From assembly GCF_002214505.1 (NCBI RefSeq), contig NZ_CP015103.1:1054001-1118000 (forward strand): a stretch of DNA of 64,000 nt. Direction: 5' to 3'. Within the stretch, counting starts at the first letter, position 1. Each line of letters starts with the position of its first letter. Below the pieces are notes generated by a model. The model ran no database searches and was not told where the DNA came from. It saw nothing but the letters and a program-made list of their open reading frames with translations. The stretch comes from Thermococcus siculi (GTDB lineage: Archaea > Methanobacteriota_B > Thermococci > Thermococcales > Thermococcaceae). Position numbers and translations under genes: made by a program. Shown piece after piece: positions 8,405 to 18,833 of the stretch.

Positions 8405-9580
8405 TTACTCCCTTTTCGGTCTCAAGGGGAGATTCATTGCCAGTCTGACCATTCCCGTACCGACTGGTACGGGCTGTCCGATCAGCACGTTCTCGACGAC
8501 ACCGTTGAGGGGATCGACGTCGCCCCTCTCTGCCGCCTCGAAGAGGTGCTGGGTGGTTATCTCGAAAGCGGCCCTGGCAAGCACGCTGGCCTTCTCCCCA
8601 ACTATACCGTGCCTGCCTATGGGCAGTATGACGCCGTCGAGCGTCATCATGTCGGCGACGAGCATGATGTGCCTGACGTCCACCTCAAGACCCTGCTCGC
8701 GCATCGTGTTGACGATTTCCTCTATGATGGCGTTTCTCGCCGCCTCGATACCGAGAACGTCGGCGATCTCCCAGATGTTGTTGGTCCTCGTCCTCGTCGG
8801 GTCGATGCCCGGAACCTTGAGCACCTGCTTGAAGTTGGAGCCCTCGGTGTATATGACGTACTCGTCGCCTTCCTTCCTTATGATGGTCTTTCCGACGCCC
8901 GAGAGGCCTTTAAGGCGGTGCTTTTTAACCTTTTCGGAGAGCCTCCTCAGGTCGGAAAGCTTCCCTACCTTCTTGGGCCTCATAATGAGCGTGTATCCCT
9001 CAACCTCGAACTTTGCACTCTTGAACGAGCTCTCAAGCTTCCTCTGGATTCTCTCCATGTCGAGGCCGGCCTTCTCAAGCCTCTCCGGGTCAATGTCCAC
9101 GACGAACTCGTAGTTGAGGATGTCTATGCTCATCTCTCTAGCTAGGTTTTCGAGGGTGGTCCCCTCTATCTTCCTCGCGACTTCCAAAGCCTTCTCCCTG
9201 TCGTAGCGGTGCTTCTCGTCGAGGTAAACGGTCATGATTGGCGTAGAGGGGTTCTTTCTCGCATCGACAATCTCGATGATCCTCGGCAGACCGAGAGTGA
9301 CGTTGATCTCAGCGACACCTGCATAGTGGAAGGTGTTGAGGGTCATCTGCGTTGACGGCTCACCTATTGACTGGGCGGCAACGGTTCCGATGGCCTCTCC
9401 AGGCTCGATGAGGGCCTTCTGGTACTCCTTGACGGTCTCGTCTATTATCGCCTGAACCTCCGCCTTCTTGAGCTTGTACCTCTTGTTGTACTCGATGAGC
9501 TTGTTGTAAAGCTCCTCCTTGATGTTCTCCGGGAGTTCGGCCTTGTCAACCATGCTCTTTATGGTCTTCGCTGCGACCAT
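8405..9580 (-). CDS. rpoA2: DNA-directed RNA polymerase subunit A''
   Basis: A 391-residue C-terminal third of the largest subunit, which archaea encode separately. It carries part of the bridge/trigger-loop region, with the conserved EPGEAIGTVAAQSIGEPSTQMTL... block near residues 50-75, and the jaw. The ATG at 9580 follows GGAGGTGA by six bases; an in-frame GTG at 9589 lies within that site. It begins two bases after the rpoA1 stop codon, so the two halves are made in a 1:1 ratio by coupled translation. Confidence 0.96.
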   Translation of the reverse strand: MVAAKTIKSMVDKAELPENIKEELYNKLIEYNKRYKLKKAEVQAIIDETVKEYQKALIEPGEAIGTVAAQSIGEPSTQMTLNTFHYAGVAEINVTLGLPRIIEIVDARKNPSTPIMTVYLDEKHRYDREKALEVARKIEGTTLENLAREMSIDILNYEFVVDIDPERLEKAGLDMERIQRKLESSFKSAKFEVEGYTLIMRPKKVGKLSDLRRLSEKVKKHRLKGLSGVGKTIIRKEGDEYVIYTEGSNFKQVLKVPGIDPTRTRTNNIWEIADVLGIEAARNAIIEEIVNTMREQGLEVDVRHIMLVADMMTLDGVILPIGRHGIVGEKASVLARAAFEITTQHLFEAAERGDVDPLNGVVENVLIGQPVPVGTGMVRLAMNLPLRPKRE

Positions 9581-9581
9581 T

Positions 9582-12299
9582 TCACTCACCTCCCCTCATC
9601 TTCACGAGGGTTCTAACGATGACCCTATCAACGTCAACCGTCTTGCCCTGCCAGCTCTTCATGGGGTCTATTCCGTCCTCACCGTACTTGAACTGGACGA
9701 TGATTCCGGTCGGGTCCCTGACGGTTCCGTCGTAGTCGACCTTGAGATCCTGGAGCGCGTTTATCAACCTTCTCTGCATGTAACCGCTCTGGGCAGTCCT
9801 GACGGCGGTGTCGACGAGTCCCTCACGTCCACCCATTGCGTGGAAAAAGTACTCCTGCGGAGTTAGTCCGCTCTTGTAGGAGTTCGTGACGAATCCCTTG
9901 GCCCTCGCTCCCAGGTCGCCGGGCTTGAAGTGGGTTAGCACCCTGTTGCGGTAACCGCGGTAGAGCCTCTTACCACGGATGGACTGCTGTCCGAGCATTG
10001 CCGCCATCTGGGTGATGTTGAGCATCTTACCCCTCGCTCCGGTCTTGGCCATGATGACCGCGTGGTTGGTCATACCGAGGTAGCGCTCCGCGACCTTACC
10101 CGCGTTGTCACGGGCCTCAGCCAAAACCGCCATAATGTTGCTCTCAAGGGTCTCCTCGAGGGTCTTACCCGGAAGCGGCTCTAGCTCGCCGTTCTTGTAC
10201 GCCTCTATGAGTCTCGCCACCCTCTCCTCGGCCTCGCGGATTATCTCGTGTATCCTGTCGAGGGCCTCCGGCGGGAGGTCTTCGTCGTCTATGGCGGTGG
10301 TGAAGCCCTTGTGGGTTATGGTCCATATGGCGAGCTTGGTGACCTGGTCGAGGAACTGCCTGGCCCTTTCGACGCCGTACTCCCTCACAATCAGGTCGAG
10401 GAGTTTTCCGTCCTCCCTTCCGTAGGCCTTCTTGTCAATGGCACCGCTGAGGAGCTTTCCTTTGAGGATGTAGGTGAAGCCGTCGTAGGCGAGCTTCCTG
10501 ACCTCCTCTTCGTCCGGGATGAGCTTCTCGGCTATGAGCTTCTCAAGGGCCTCGCAGCGCTCCGGCTCGTCGCAGAGCTTGTTGCGGTACCAGATGGTGA
10601 GGTCTTCCGGAAGGAGGAGCGAGAATATCGTCTTTCCGCTCCAGAGTTCGACCCCGTTCTCAACCTTGTCTGGCTCGGGGAGCTTCTTCACGTCAACTCC
10701 GGCGAACATGAGCATCTGCTCCACTTCGCTCCTCGTGAAGTAGGCTCCCTCGCGGGTGAGCAGGTAGCCGCCGGAGATGTGGTCCTGTATTCCGGCGATA
10801 AGCGGTCCACCGTAACGCGGTGAGATGATGTGGTTCTGGACCTCCATGAGTATCTTCGCCTCGGCCTGCGCCTCCTCGGTCTGCGGGACGTGGAGGTTCA
10901 TCTCGTCACCGTCGAAGTCGGCGTTGTACGGCGGGCAGACCGAGAGGTTGAGGCGGAAGGTCCTGTAGGGCATAACGCGAACGCGGTGGGCCATGATGGA
11001 CATCCTGTGCAGCGACGGCTGCCTGTTGAAGAGAACTATGTCGCCGTCCATGAGGTGCCTCTCGACGGTCCAGCCGAGGTCGAGCTTCTCGGCGATGATC
11101 TCAAGGTTGTTCTCCATGAGCCTTATCCTTCTTCCCTCGGGGTCGATGACGTAGTTGGCTCCGGGATACTTCTCAGGCCCGTTGAGGACCATCTTCTTGA
11201 GCTTCTCGAAGTTGAACTCGGTGACCTTCTCCGGAACGGTAAGCTCCATCGCCACCGCCAGGGGCACGCCGACCTCGTTGATGCTTATCATCGGGTCGGG
11301 GCTGATGACCGTACGGGCCGAGAAGTTGACGCGCTTACCGCTGAGGTTGCCCCTGAAACGGCCCTCCTTACCCTTGAGACGCTGTGAGAGGGTCTTGAGC
11401 GGCCTTCCGCTCTTGTGCTTTGCGGGTGGAATGCCAGAGGTCTCGTTGTTGATGTAGGTCGTGACGTGGTACTGGAGGAGGTCCCATAGGTCCTCAATGA
11501 TGAGCTGGGGAGCACCGGCCTCTATGTTGGACTTGAGACGGTTGTTTATCCTGATGATGTCGACGAGCTTGTGGGTGAGGTCGTCCTCCGCGCGAATGCC
11601 GCTCTCGAGGGTGATGGAAGGCCTCATGGTAACGGGCGGGACTGGAAGAACTGTGAGAACCATCCACTCCGGGCGGGCCTTCTCCGGGTGGAGTCCGAGG
11701 AGCGGCAGATCCTTATCGGGTATCTTTTCGAGTCTGTCGCGGACCTCACTCGGCATCATTCTGTGCCTGTACTCGTTGCCCTCCTCGTCCTTTCTTAGCT
11801 CCCAGTATATGGTCGGCCTCTCGAACTTGATCGGGAACTGCGGCGCTCCACAGTGCGGGCAGACCATCCTCTCCTTGGCCTTCTTGTGTATCTCCTTGAT
11901 GAGCCTGTCCTTGGCCTTCTTCCTGTCGCCCATGACCTCGAACTTGTGCATGTACTCCTCTATCTCTTCATCCGTGAGCTTTATCCTTCCGCACTCGCGG
12001 CAGGTGCTCTCAAGAACCCTGTGGATTGTCTTGGCGAAACCGACGTGGATTATCGGTCTTGCCAGCTCGACGTGGCCGAAGTGGCCCGGACAGTCCCCTG
12101 CCCTGGCCCCACAGGTCTCACAGCGCAGTCCCGGATCGACCACACCGAGGCGCTTGTCCATCAGACCGCCCTCTATGGGGTAACCGTCATCGTCGTAGGT
12201 GTCCGGGACGGTTATCTCGGCCGCGCTCATCTTCCTGATTTCCTGCGGTGAGAGGATTCCGAACTCAATACTTCCGATGACCTTTTTCATCGACTGCAT
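9582..12299 (-). CDS. rpoA1: DNA-directed RNA polymerase subunit A'
   Basis: A 905-residue N-terminal two thirds of the largest polymerase subunit. The catalytic magnesium motif NADFDGDEMN is present, as are zinc ligands CETCGARAGDCPGHFGH and CPHCGAPQ. The start at 12299 follows GGTGTGAT; a second ATG three codons later is possible. The subunit ends before the trigger loop, which is in rpoA2. The split is the normal archaeal state and not a frameshift. Confidence 0.97.
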   Translation of the reverse strand: MQSMKKVIGSIEFGILSPQEIRKMSAAEITVPDTYDDDGYPIEGGLMDKRLGVVDPGLRCETCGARAGDCPGHFGHVELARPIIHVGFAKTIHRVLESTCRECGRIKLTDEEIEEYMHKFEVMGDRKKAKDRLIKEIHKKAKERMVCPHCGAPQFPIKFERPTIYWELRKDEEGNEYRHRMMPSEVRDRLEKIPDKDLPLLGLHPEKARPEWMVLTVLPVPPVTMRPSITLESGIRAEDDLTHKLVDIIRINNRLKSNIEAGAPQLIIEDLWDLLQYHVTTYINNETSGIPPAKHKSGRPLKTLSQRLKGKEGRFRGNLSGKRVNFSARTVISPDPMISINEVGVPLAVAMELTVPEKVTEFNFEKLKKMVLNGPEKYPGANYVIDPEGRRIRLMENNLEIIAEKLDLGWTVERHLMDGDIVLFNRQPSLHRMSIMAHRVRVMPYRTFRLNLSVCPPYNADFDGDEMNLHVPQTEEAQAEAKILMEVQNHIISPRYGGPLIAGIQDHISGGYLLTREGAYFTRSEVEQMLMFAGVDVKKLPEPDKVENGVELWSGKTIFSLLLPEDLTIWYRNKLCDEPERCEALEKLIAEKLIPDEEEVRKLAYDGFTYILKGKLLSGAIDKKAYGREDGKLLDLIVREYGVERARQFLDQVTKLAIWTITHKGFTTAIDDEDLPPEALDRIHEIIREAEERVARLIEAYKNGELEPLPGKTLEETLESNIMAVLAEARDNAGKVAERYLGMTNHAVIMAKTGARGKMLNITQMAAMLGQQSIRGKRLYRGYRNRVLTHFKPGDLGARAKGFVTNSYKSGLTPQEYFFHAMGGREGLVDTAVRTAQSGYMQRRLINALQDLKVDYDGTVRDPTGIIVQFKYGEDGIDPMKSWQGKTVDVDRVIVRTLVKMRGGE

Positions 12300-12303
12300 G
12301 GTA

Positions 12304-15300
12304 TCACACCCTATCCGTTATGTTGAGGGACGGCCTTATTCCCATCGCCTTCAGCTCGTCCAGCAACAGCTTGAAGGCGTAGCTCATCTCGACCTTGCTT
12401 ATCTTCTCTTCCTCTCCACAGACCGGGCAGTAGACCTTTCCTCTGCGCTTGTCCTCAAGTGCCAGGTGTCCGCAGCTCTCGCAGACCCATACCTCGGTCT
12501 TGTCGCTCTCCTCGAGGAGTCTCTCTATGAGGAGCATTGCCGCACCGTGGCCGATGAGGACGTCACGCTCCATCTCACCGAACCTGAGACCACCTTCCCT
12601 GGCCCTTCCCTCTGTGGGCTGCTTGGTGAGCACCTGAACCGGACCGCGTGAGCGCGCGTGCATCTTGTCGGCGACCATGTGGTGGAGCCTCTGGTAGTAG
12701 ATGACGCCGACGAATATGTCCGCCTCGAGGCGCCTTCCTGTGATTCCGTCGTACATTACTTCCCTTCCGCTGTGCTTGAAGCCGAGCTCCTCAAGCTCCT
12801 TCCTGAGCTTCTCCTCCGGCTCGCCGATGAAGGCCGTGCCATCAACGCGCCTTCCCTTTAGCGAGGCTACCTTTCCGCCTATGGCCTCTATGAGCTGTCC
12901 GACGGTCATACGGCTCGGAATACCGTGCGGGTTGACTATAAGGTCAGGAACGATTCCGCTCTCGGTCCAGGGCATGTCCTCCTGCGGGACTATGAGGCCT
13001 ATAACACCCTTCTGACCGTGCCTCGACGCGAACTTGTCACCGAACTCAGGAATGCGAAGGTCCCTCACGGTTACCTTCACGAGCTTGGTTCCGTCGCCGG
13101 TCTCTGTTATGATGACCTTGTCAACGATGCCCTTCTCGCTCGGCCTGACGCTCACACTCGTCTCGCGCCTCTCCTGAAGGATTATTCCTCCGAGGCCGCT
13201 CTGCTCCTCAAGGAACCTCGGCGGTGAGGTCCTTCCAACGAGGACGTCCTTACCGGTGACCTTTGACTCCGGGAAGATTATACCGTCCTCGTCGAGGTGC
13301 CTGTAGTATTTCTCGCCTAGGTAGCCCTGTATGGTCGGATCGGGAACCTCGAAGCGGTCGGTCTGGCCACCGAGGTAGCGCTTCTCCTCGGCTTCATAGG
13401 TCCTGAAGAAGGTGCTCCTTCCGAGGCCGCGCTCGATGGAGGCCTTGTTCATGATGACCGCATCTTCCATGTTGTATCCGGCGTAGCTGAGAACCGCGAC
13501 GACGAAGTTCTGACCTGCCGGCCTGTCCTCGAAACCGACGGCCTTCATTATGCGTGAGTTGACGAGCGGAACCTGCGGGTAGTGCATGAGGTGACCGCGG
13601 GTGTCGACCCTTATGCGGAAGTTCGCGGCCCCGAGACCGAGGCTCTGCTTGGCCATACCGGCACCGTAGGTGTTACGCGGGGCGGCGTTGTGCTCAGGAT
13701 AGGGAACGAGCGAAGCGGGGATGCCGAGGATGGCAGCCGGCATGAGTTCCAGATGGGTGTGCTCCTCCGTAACCTCCCAGGGCCAGGTGGCGACGTAGGC
13801 GTTCTCCTCTTCCTCGGCGTCGAGGTACTCGATGACGCCCATCTTGACGAGGTCGCTCCAGGTGAGGGTTCCGTTCTTTATGCCCTCAACGTGCTCCCTG
13901 GTGAGCTTGGGCTTTCCGTTCTCGACTATGATGAGCGGCCTTCTAACCCTGCCGTCGTCACTGTTGATGTAGACCTCCTTAACTTCAGCGTCCTCGTAGA
14001 TGGCGGCGTTTATGACTTCGCTTATCTTTCCGCTCCTCCTGTCGGTTCTTATCCTCTGGACGAGGCTCCTTCCGTCCTCGATGGTTCCGATGAGAACACC
14101 GTTGAGGTAGACGCGCCACAGCTCCGGGTTGGGCCTGCGCTCCTCTATCGAAACCACGCCGAGCTTGCTGAGGTAGCTCCTTACCTCCTCCTCGGGGATT
14201 CCAGTGGTTATCTGGGACATGAGGGCGAGGTTCTTAACGAGACCACAGTTGGGACCTTCCGGAGTCTCGGTCGGGCAGATTCTTCCCCAGTGGGTTCCGT
14301 GCAAATCTCTTGCCTCGAAGTGGGGCTGGTCCCTGCTGAGCGGGGAAGTAACGCGCCTGAGGTGGGAGAGGGTTGACATGTAGTTGGTCCTGTCGAGAAG
14401 CTGGCTGACACCGGTCCTTCCACCGGGCCAGGCGCCGGTCGCGAGGGCGTGCTCTATCCTCTCGCTTAAAACATCGGGCCTTATCGAGTTTCTCACAAAC
14501 CTCTGGATGTTCTCGAAGGTGTAGCGCTCGCCCTTCCTCTGGTATGTCTTGGTCATCTGGTACTGCATGTCCTTGACGAGCTGGCCGAAGGCAACGCGGA
14601 AGAGGTCCCTCAGGAGGTCTCCGGCGAGCTTGAGCCTCTTGTTGGCGTAGTGGTCCTTGTCGTCCTCGCCGCGGAGTCCGAGGGAAAGTTCCAGAACCTT
14701 GAGCGCCATCATGCCGAGGTAGTAGGCCTTGGCGCGCCTCTTCTCGGTCTCAACCCCCATGTGGGGCAGGAGGTTGTTGTCTATGATGTGCTCGGCCCTT
14801 CTGAGCCTGTACTCCTTCGGCTGGCCGGGCAGGGAGAGCTTCCCTATGTAGTCGAGGGCCTCCTCCTGGGTGGTTATGTCGCTCGCGTCCTCGAGGTTGT
14901 CGAAGAGGACCTGCTGTATCCTCGGGTCGTCGCTGACGGCCTCGACTATCTCCCTGTCGCTGAGCAGGCCGAGGGCGCGCATGACGTAGACGAATTTGAC
15001 CGGTCTAGGAACGTTCGGGATGTTAACGTAAAGAAGGCCGTCCTTCCTCCTCTCAACGGTTATCATGGCGCGGTAGCCGTGCCTGTACGAGAAAACCTTG
15101 GCGATTATCCTGTTCTGCCTCTCGTCCCTCTCGACGAGGGTTTTGTTGGGTGCGAGGTCCTCGATAGAAACTATAACCCTCTCAGAACCGTTGATTATGA
15201 AGTATCCTCCTGGGTCCTTCGGATCCTCGCCGAGCTTTATCAGCTCCTCGTCGCTGAGGCCGTAGAGCCTGCACGCCTTAGATTTGAGCATTATCGGAAG

Positions 15301-15672
15301 CTCGCCGATGCGAACCTCGACGGCCTCCTGCTCGATGCCCTTGATGACCGGAATGAGTTCGAGGTAGAGCGGTGCGGAGTAGGTGAGGTTTCTAATTCTC
15401 GCGTCCATTGGATAAAGCGGCTTTCTCTGTCCCTGGGCCTCCTGGAATTCCGGCTCCCCGAGTCTTATCTTCCCGAACTTGACCTCGAAGTCCGGGATGT
15501 CCGGCTTGAGGCCGCCGAACTCGTCTATAACCTGCTGCATGCCGTAGTCGATGAAGGCGTTGTAAGAGTCAAGGTGCTGCCTGACGAGGCCCCTCTCCTT
15601 CCAGTAGGCTTCCATAACGAGCCAGAGGTCGTCGGGAGTAACATCAACAACGGTAGGTCCTCTCGATGCCAT
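12304..15672 (-). CDS. rpoB: DNA-directed RNA polymerase subunit B
   Basis: A 1122-residue second-largest subunit, unsplit, as in Thermococcales (methanogens and halophiles split it into B' and B''). Conserved blocks include [31 protein letters not shown] and RHGQKGVIG, and near the C-terminus a zinc site CESCGH...CPVCGEE. The start follows GAGGTGAG. It is the second gene of the operon after rpoH. Confidence 0.97.
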   Translation of the reverse strand: MASRGPTVVDVTPDDLWLVMEAYWKERGLVRQHLDSYNAFIDYGMQQVIDEFGGLKPDIPDFEVKFGKIRLGEPEFQEAQGQRKPLYPMDARIRNLTYSAPLYLELIPVIKGIEQEAVEVRIGELPIMLKSKACRLYGLSDEELIKLGEDPKDPGGYFIINGSERVIVSIEDLAPNKTLVERDERQNRIIAKVFSYRHGYRAMITVERRKDGLLYVNIPNVPRPVKFVYVMRALGLLSDREIVEAVSDDPRIQQVLFDNLEDASDITTQEEALDYIGKLSLPGQPKEYRLRRAEHIIDNNLLPHMGVETEKRRAKAYYLGMMALKVLELSLGLRGEDDKDHYANKRLKLAGDLLRDLFRVAFGQLVKDMQYQMTKTYQRKGERYTFENIQRFVRNSIRPDVLSERIEHALATGAWPGGRTGVSQLLDRTNYMSTLSHLRRVTSPLSRDQPHFEARDLHGTHWGRICPTETPEGPNCGLVKNLALMSQITTGIPEEEVRSYLSKLGVVSIEERRPNPELWRVYLNGVLIGTIEDGRSLVQRIRTDRRSGKISEVINAAIYEDAEVKEVYINSDDGRVRRPLIIVENGKPKLTREHVEGIKNGTLTWSDLVKMGVIEYLDAEEEENAYVATWPWEVTEEHTHLELMPAAILGIPASLVPYPEHNAAPRNTYGAGMAKQSLGLGAANFRIRVDTRGHLMHYPQVPLVNSRIMKAVGFEDRPAGQNFVVAVLSYAGYNMEDAVIMNKASIERGLGRSTFFRTYEAEEKRYLGGQTDRFEVPDPTIQGYLGEKYYRHLDEDGIIFPESKVTGKDVLVGRTSPPRFLEEQSGLGGIILQERRETSVSVRPSEKGIVDKVIITETGDGTKLVKVTVRDLRIPEFGDKFASRHGQKGVIGLIVPQEDMPWTESGIVPDLIVNPHGIPSRMTVGQLIEAIGGKVASLKGRRVDGTAFIGEPEEKLRKELEELGFKHSGREVMYDGITGRRLEADIFVGVIYYQRLHHMVADKMHARSRGPVQVLTKQPTEGRAREGGLRFGEMERDVLIGHGAAMLLIERLLEESDKTEVWVCESCGHLALEDKRRGKVYCPVCGEEEKISKVEMSYAFKLLLDELKAMGIRPSLNITDRV

Positions 15673-15689
15673 AATCTCACCTCGCAGAA

Positions 15690-15938
15690 TCAGTCCTCCA
15701 CCACAAGGCGGTAGTAGTAATAGTAGCCCGCCGTCGGGCTCTTCCTCTTGATCTCAAGAACGTCGCCGGGCTTTGCGCCGAGAGCAACAACCGCCGGGTC
15801 TGATGCCTTAATCTGCGGAAGCTGAGAAATCCTGATCCTGTACTTCCTGAGAAGCTCCTCCTTCTCCTGCTCGCTGAGGATTCTGTGCTCGGGAACCAGC
15901 TCATGCATGAATATATCAAACTCTTTTTTCGTCGCCAC
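15690..15938 (-). CDS. rpoH: DNA-directed RNA polymerase subunit H
   Basis: An 82-residue homologue of the C-terminal domain of eukaryotic Rpb5, first gene of the polymerase operon. Typical end: [22 protein letters not shown]. The GTG at 15938 ([18 protein letters not shown]) is chosen because GGGGG lies about eight bases upstream and it gives the usual family length. The frame is open up to an ATG at 15959, which would add an untypical MLRGQFS. Confidence 0.92.
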   Translation of the reverse strand: MATKKEFDIFMHELVPEHRILSEQEKEELLRKYRIRISQLPQIKASDPAVVALGAKPGDVLEIKRKSPTAGYYYYYRLVVED

Positions 15939-16002
15939 CGAGAATTGCCCCCTTAACATTTTTTAAGAACGATTATCACTACCTCCCACCTGCGGGTTTC
16001 GG

Positions 16003-16019
16003 TATATAAGCTTTTCGAG
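16003..16019 (-). promoter_or_regulatory. Promoter of the RNA polymerase operon
   Basis: On the minus strand this reads CGAAAAGCTTATATACC, a textbook Thermococcus BRE plus TATA box. Initiation about 25 bases downstream falls near 15980, some 40 bases before the rpoH start. Confidence 0.75.
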
Positions 16020-16067
16020 TGGTATCTGGCTCGTAGGGGTTTATATCGGTTGCGTAAAGTTTAAGAA

Positions 16068-16400
16068 CCGTTTTCTGTGCCGAAAACGGGCGTTGGTGTA
16101 CTTTACTGTCCACCGGGAAGGGAAAAGGCTTATAAATGCTCAGCGGGTGTTCGATATTCGAACCTTCCTGAAAAAGACCGACCCTTCGAAAACCGCTGGA
16201 CAGATGCTATATGGCCCCTCCAATTGTGGACTCTTTTTGAGGATCAAATGGTCTTTCCCGACAAAACGTCGGACTTATCGGCCATATTTTCGCCAATTGA
16301 CGGCCAATAAATCCACCAGTGTGGGGCTTGAATTCGAGAAAACTCGCCGGCCAAGGTAGTGTATACAAATCCAAGACAGGCCCTGCGTAGGATTTGTTAG
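16068..16400. other. Gene-free stretch with an orphan + strand promoter and several hairpins
   Basis: No credible protein is seen between rpoH and the tRNA pair. On the + strand a strong BRE/TATA match GGAAAAGGCTTATAAATG (about 16120-16137) points into this gap. Short perfect inverted repeats follow or precede it: CCGTTTTC/GAAAACGG (16068-16075 and 16082-16089), GTTCGA-TAT-TCGAAC near 16150, CCGAC/GTCGG near 16260, and ACAAATCC/GGATTTGT at about 16366-16400. The region is richer in A and T than its surroundings, which argues against a stable structured RNA in a hyperthermophile. Confidence 0.4.
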
Positions 16401-16427
16401 AAATCGTTTTAGAAGAGTTCTTTACAG

Positions 16428-16505
16428 TGGTGGGCCCGGGGGGCTTTGAACCCCCGACCACGCGGTTATGAGCCGCGCGCTCTGACCAGGCTGAGCTACG
16501 GGCCC
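16428..16505 (-). tRNA. tRNA with CAT anticodon (elongator Met or Ile2)
   Basis: Acceptor stem GGGCCCG pairs with CGGGCCC, discriminator A, CCA encoded at 16430-16428. Anticodon stem CGCGG/CCGCG with loop CTCATAA gives CAT (16470-16468). The GGGCCCG acceptor stem resembles archaeal tRNA-Ile, so this may be the Ile2 species whose C34 is modified to agmatidine to read AUA, rather than an elongator Met. It is not an initiator by its acceptor stem. Confidence 0.88.
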
Positions 16506-16510
16506 ACGGC

Positions 16511-16586
16511 TGGCGCCGCCGCCCGGACTCGAACCGGGGACCGCCGGATTAACAGTCCGGCGCTCTACCGACTAAGCTACGGCGGC
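16511..16586 (-). tRNA. tRNA-Asn (anticodon GTT)
   Basis: Acceptor stem GCCGCCG (from 16586) pairs with CGGCGGC, discriminator G, CCA encoded. Anticodon loop CTGTTAA gives GTT (complement of AAC at 16551-16553). It is the first gene of a two-tRNA transcript, five bases upstream of the CAT tRNA. Confidence 0.95.
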
Positions 16587-16686
16587 ACGACCCAATGTAG
16601 GGAATATGGAGGGGATTTATAAATCTTACGGTGTTTGCCCGCAGACCGCGTGGCATCGCCTCAAAGGGGATTTTCTAGCAGACTGC

Positions 16687-16700
16687 GAAAACTTTATATT
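16687..16700 (+). promoter_or_regulatory. Promoter of tRNA-Thr
   Basis: GAAAACTTTATATT is a good BRE/TATA match, with its TATA about 25-30 bases before the tRNA at 16724. Confidence 0.65.
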
Positions 16701-16723
16701 TTCCCCGGAGGTCTTTAAACCGT

Positions 16724-16800
16724 GCCCCGGTAGCCTAGCCTGGCGGGGCGGCGGACTTGTAATCCGCCGGTCGCGGGTTCAAATCCCGCCCGGGGCTCCA
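16724..16800 (+). tRNA. tRNA-Thr (anticodon TGT)
   Basis: Acceptor stem GCCCCGG pairs with CCGGGGC, discriminator T, CCA encoded at 16798-16800. Anticodon loop CTTGTAA gives TGT at 16758-16760. T-rich DNA (TATTTTTCG) about 30 bases after the end may terminate transcription. Confidence 0.95.
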
Positions 16801-16900
16801 CAGCCGGAGGTTCTTCCAGAATCGGTCTCCTATTTTTCGACCGTTCCCCTGGATCAACGTTTGTGGGGGCGGAGTTAGGCCATGTTGTGTAGAAAAGAAA

Positions 16901-17215
16901 TCATTTTCCCTCTCTGGAGGTTACGGGTGCCCTGTGGACGAGCCATCTTCTTCCATCGTCGTTTATGTACGCCTCGATGAGCCGAAGGCTGCCCTTTATT
17001 ACCTCCCTCACCAGAAGGATTTTCTTGACGCTCCCCCTTATGATGTCCTCGTTGACGTCCCTCGGGAGGTCCTCGTCTACCGGCAGGAGGCCATCCTCGA
17101 TGTATATCCCCTTGAGGTGGTGTCCCCTGAGAAGGAATCCTTTTATGGGTACTTGGTACTCATTGATTGTGCCTTCAGCACCTATATCGTTTGATCTTCT
17201 GATACCTAACTTCAT
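16901..17215 (-). CDS. Hypothetical protein, 104 residues
   Basis: I do not recognise this protein. It is soluble, with no signal peptide or metal motif, and has several basic and acidic patches (VKKILLVREVIKGSLRLIEAYIND near 65-90). The start at 17215 has GGTG about seven bases upstream, and a TATA-like GAAAGGTTAATATAG lies at about 17247-17261 on the minus strand. A + strand frame at 16934-17194 overlaps it, but has no comparable promoter or ribosome site, so the minus frame is preferred. It is bounded by tRNA-Thr and the glycine decarboxylase genes, which give no functional hint. Confidence 0.55.
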   Translation of the reverse strand: MKLGIRRSNDIGAEGTINEYQVPIKGFLLRGHHLKGIYIEDGLLPVDEDLPRDVNEDIIRGSVKKILLVREVIKGSLRLIEAYINDDGRRWLVHRAPVTSREGK

Positions 17216-17317
17216 CTCTCAGCACCAATATTGGTTCATTATCGAAACTATATTAACCTTTCTACCCAGAACAGGGCATTGTGGCTCCGTTATGTGCCCA
17301 CAAATAAAAGGGAGAGA

Positions 17318-18823
17318 TTAGATGTCTATCTCCCCTTTCTCCTTCAGTTCTCTATACATCTTCCACGTGATCACCGGCCTCTTGGCGGCCAGAACATCAT
17401 CAACCCTCTTCACGGCGGCGTTGTGGGGCGCGCCCTTGACAATCTCGGGGTTGGTGTAGGCTTCCTCGCTGATCCTCTTGAGGGCCTCTACGTAGGCGTC
17501 TATCTCCTCCCTGCTGACCGTCTCGGTCGGCTCTATCATGAGGGCCTCGTGGACTATCAGCGGGAAGTATATGGTCGGCGCGTGAAGACCGAAGTCGAGG
17601 AGCCTCTTGGCAACATCCAGCGCCTTGACTCCGGTCTCCTTCTTCATTGGCTCCGCGGAAAAGACGACCTCGTGCTTTCTCAGCTCCTTGTGAGGCAGCT
17701 CATAGCCCTTCGTCCCCTTCAGCTTCCGGGTGAGGTAGTTGGCGTTGAGCACCGCCACCTCGCTGGCCTCCCTGAGACCATCCCTTCCCATCATCTTGAG
17801 GTACGTTAAGGCCCTGACCATGACCGCGAAGTTGCCGTAGAGTTCCTTGACCTTGCCTATGCTCTTGGGCACGTCGTAGTCGAGGTAATAACCACGCTCC
17901 TCATCGTAGCCCACAAGCGGAACCGGGAGGTAGTCCTTCAGGAAGTCCTTGACGCCAACAGGACCGCTTCCCGGGCCGCCCCCTCCGTGGGGCGTGGAGA
18001 AGGTCTTGTGGAGATTAAGGTGGACGACGTCGAATCCCATGTCGCCCGGCCTTATCTTGCCGAGGACGGCGTTGAGGTTGGCACCGTCGTAGTAGAGCAG
18101 GCCTCCAGCCCTGTGAACTATCTTGGCGATCTCGAGTATCTCGTCCTCGAAGATGCCGAGCGTGTTGGGGTTGGTGAGCATCAAACCGGCCGTTCTCTCA
18201 CTTACGGCGTTCTCAAGGGCCTCCAGATCAACGGTGCCGTTCTCGTTGGAGGGTATCTCCACGACCTTGAAGCCTGCCATGGCGGCGCTCGCCGGGTTGG
18301 TTCCGTGGGCCGAATCGGGGACGAGCATTTCCGTCCTCTGGGTGTCACCGCGGTCAAGGTGGTAGGCGCGGATTATCATGACCCCGGTGAACTCACCGTT
18401 GGCACCCGCAGCCGGCTGGAGCGTGAAGCGGTCCATTCCGGTTATTTCCTTCAGCCACTGCTCCAGCTCCCACATTATCCTGAGCGCTCCCTGGACGGTC
18501 CGTTCGTCCTGGTACGGGTGGACGTAGGCAACGCCCGGATGGGAGGCGATCTCCTCGTTTATCTTGGGGTTGTACTTCATGGTGCACGAGCCGAGGGGAT
18601 AGATGCCGTTGTCAACGCCGTAGTTCATCTCGCTCAGCCTGGTGTAGTGCTTTACAACCTCAGGCTCGCTCAGCTCGGGGAGGTTGAGCTGGCTCTTCCT
18701 CCTCAGCTTCTCCGGGATTTTAACGTCTATCTCCTCGATCGGCTTGGGAAGAGTGTAGCCAATCCTTCCGGGGCGCGAGAGTTCGAAAATGGTCGGCTCA
18801 TCCCATTTGGCCTGTCTGAACAT
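17318..18823 (-). CDS. gcvPB: Glycine decarboxylase (P-protein) subunit 2
   Basis: A 501-residue beta subunit of the two-subunit P-protein, which decarboxylates glycine and passes the aminomethyl group to lipoylated H-protein. The PLP lysine is in [24 protein letters not shown], the most conserved motif of the family. The ATG at 18823 follows GAGGTGG by six bases; two in-frame GTG codons lie in that site. It starts about ten bases after the gcvPA stop. No gcvT or gcvH is in the window, so the T- and H-proteins must be elsewhere. Confidence 0.94.
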   Translation of the reverse strand: MFRQAKWDEPTIFELSRPGRIGYTLPKPIEEIDVKIPEKLRRKSQLNLPELSEPEVVKHYTRLSEMNYGVDNGIYPLGSCTMKYNPKINEEIASHPGVAYVHPYQDERTVQGALRIMWELEQWLKEITGMDRFTLQPAAGANGEFTGVMIIRAYHLDRGDTQRTEMLVPDSAHGTNPASAAMAGFKVVEIPSNENGTVDLEALENAVSERTAGLMLTNPNTLGIFEDEILEIAKIVHRAGGLLYYDGANLNAVLGKIRPGDMGFDVVHLNLHKTFSTPHGGGGPGSGPVGVKDFLKDYLPVPLVGYDEERGYYLDYDVPKSIGKVKELYGNFAVMVRALTYLKMMGRDGLREASEVAVLNANYLTRKLKGTKGYELPHKELRKHEVVFSAEPMKKETGVKALDVAKRLLDFGLHAPTIYFPLIVHEALMIEPTETVSREEIDAYVEALKRISEEAYTNPEIVKGAPHNAAVKRVDDVLAAKRPVITWKMYRELKEKGEIDI

Positions 18824-18833
18824 TTTCACCACC

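Noticed and set aside
8405-12299. Apparent break of the largest RNA polymerase subunit into two genes
   Set aside because: The A'/A'' split is the normal archaeal arrangement.
14650-15714. Plus-strand frame of 354 codons
   Set aside because: Antisense to rpoB.
16077-16359. Short plus-strand frames downstream of the rpoH promoter
   Set aside because: Codon use and composition are not protein-like, and they span the orphan promoter and hairpins.
16934-17194. Plus-strand frame of 86 codons opposite the 104-residue hypothetical gene
   Set aside because: No promoter or ribosome site, whereas the minus frame has both.
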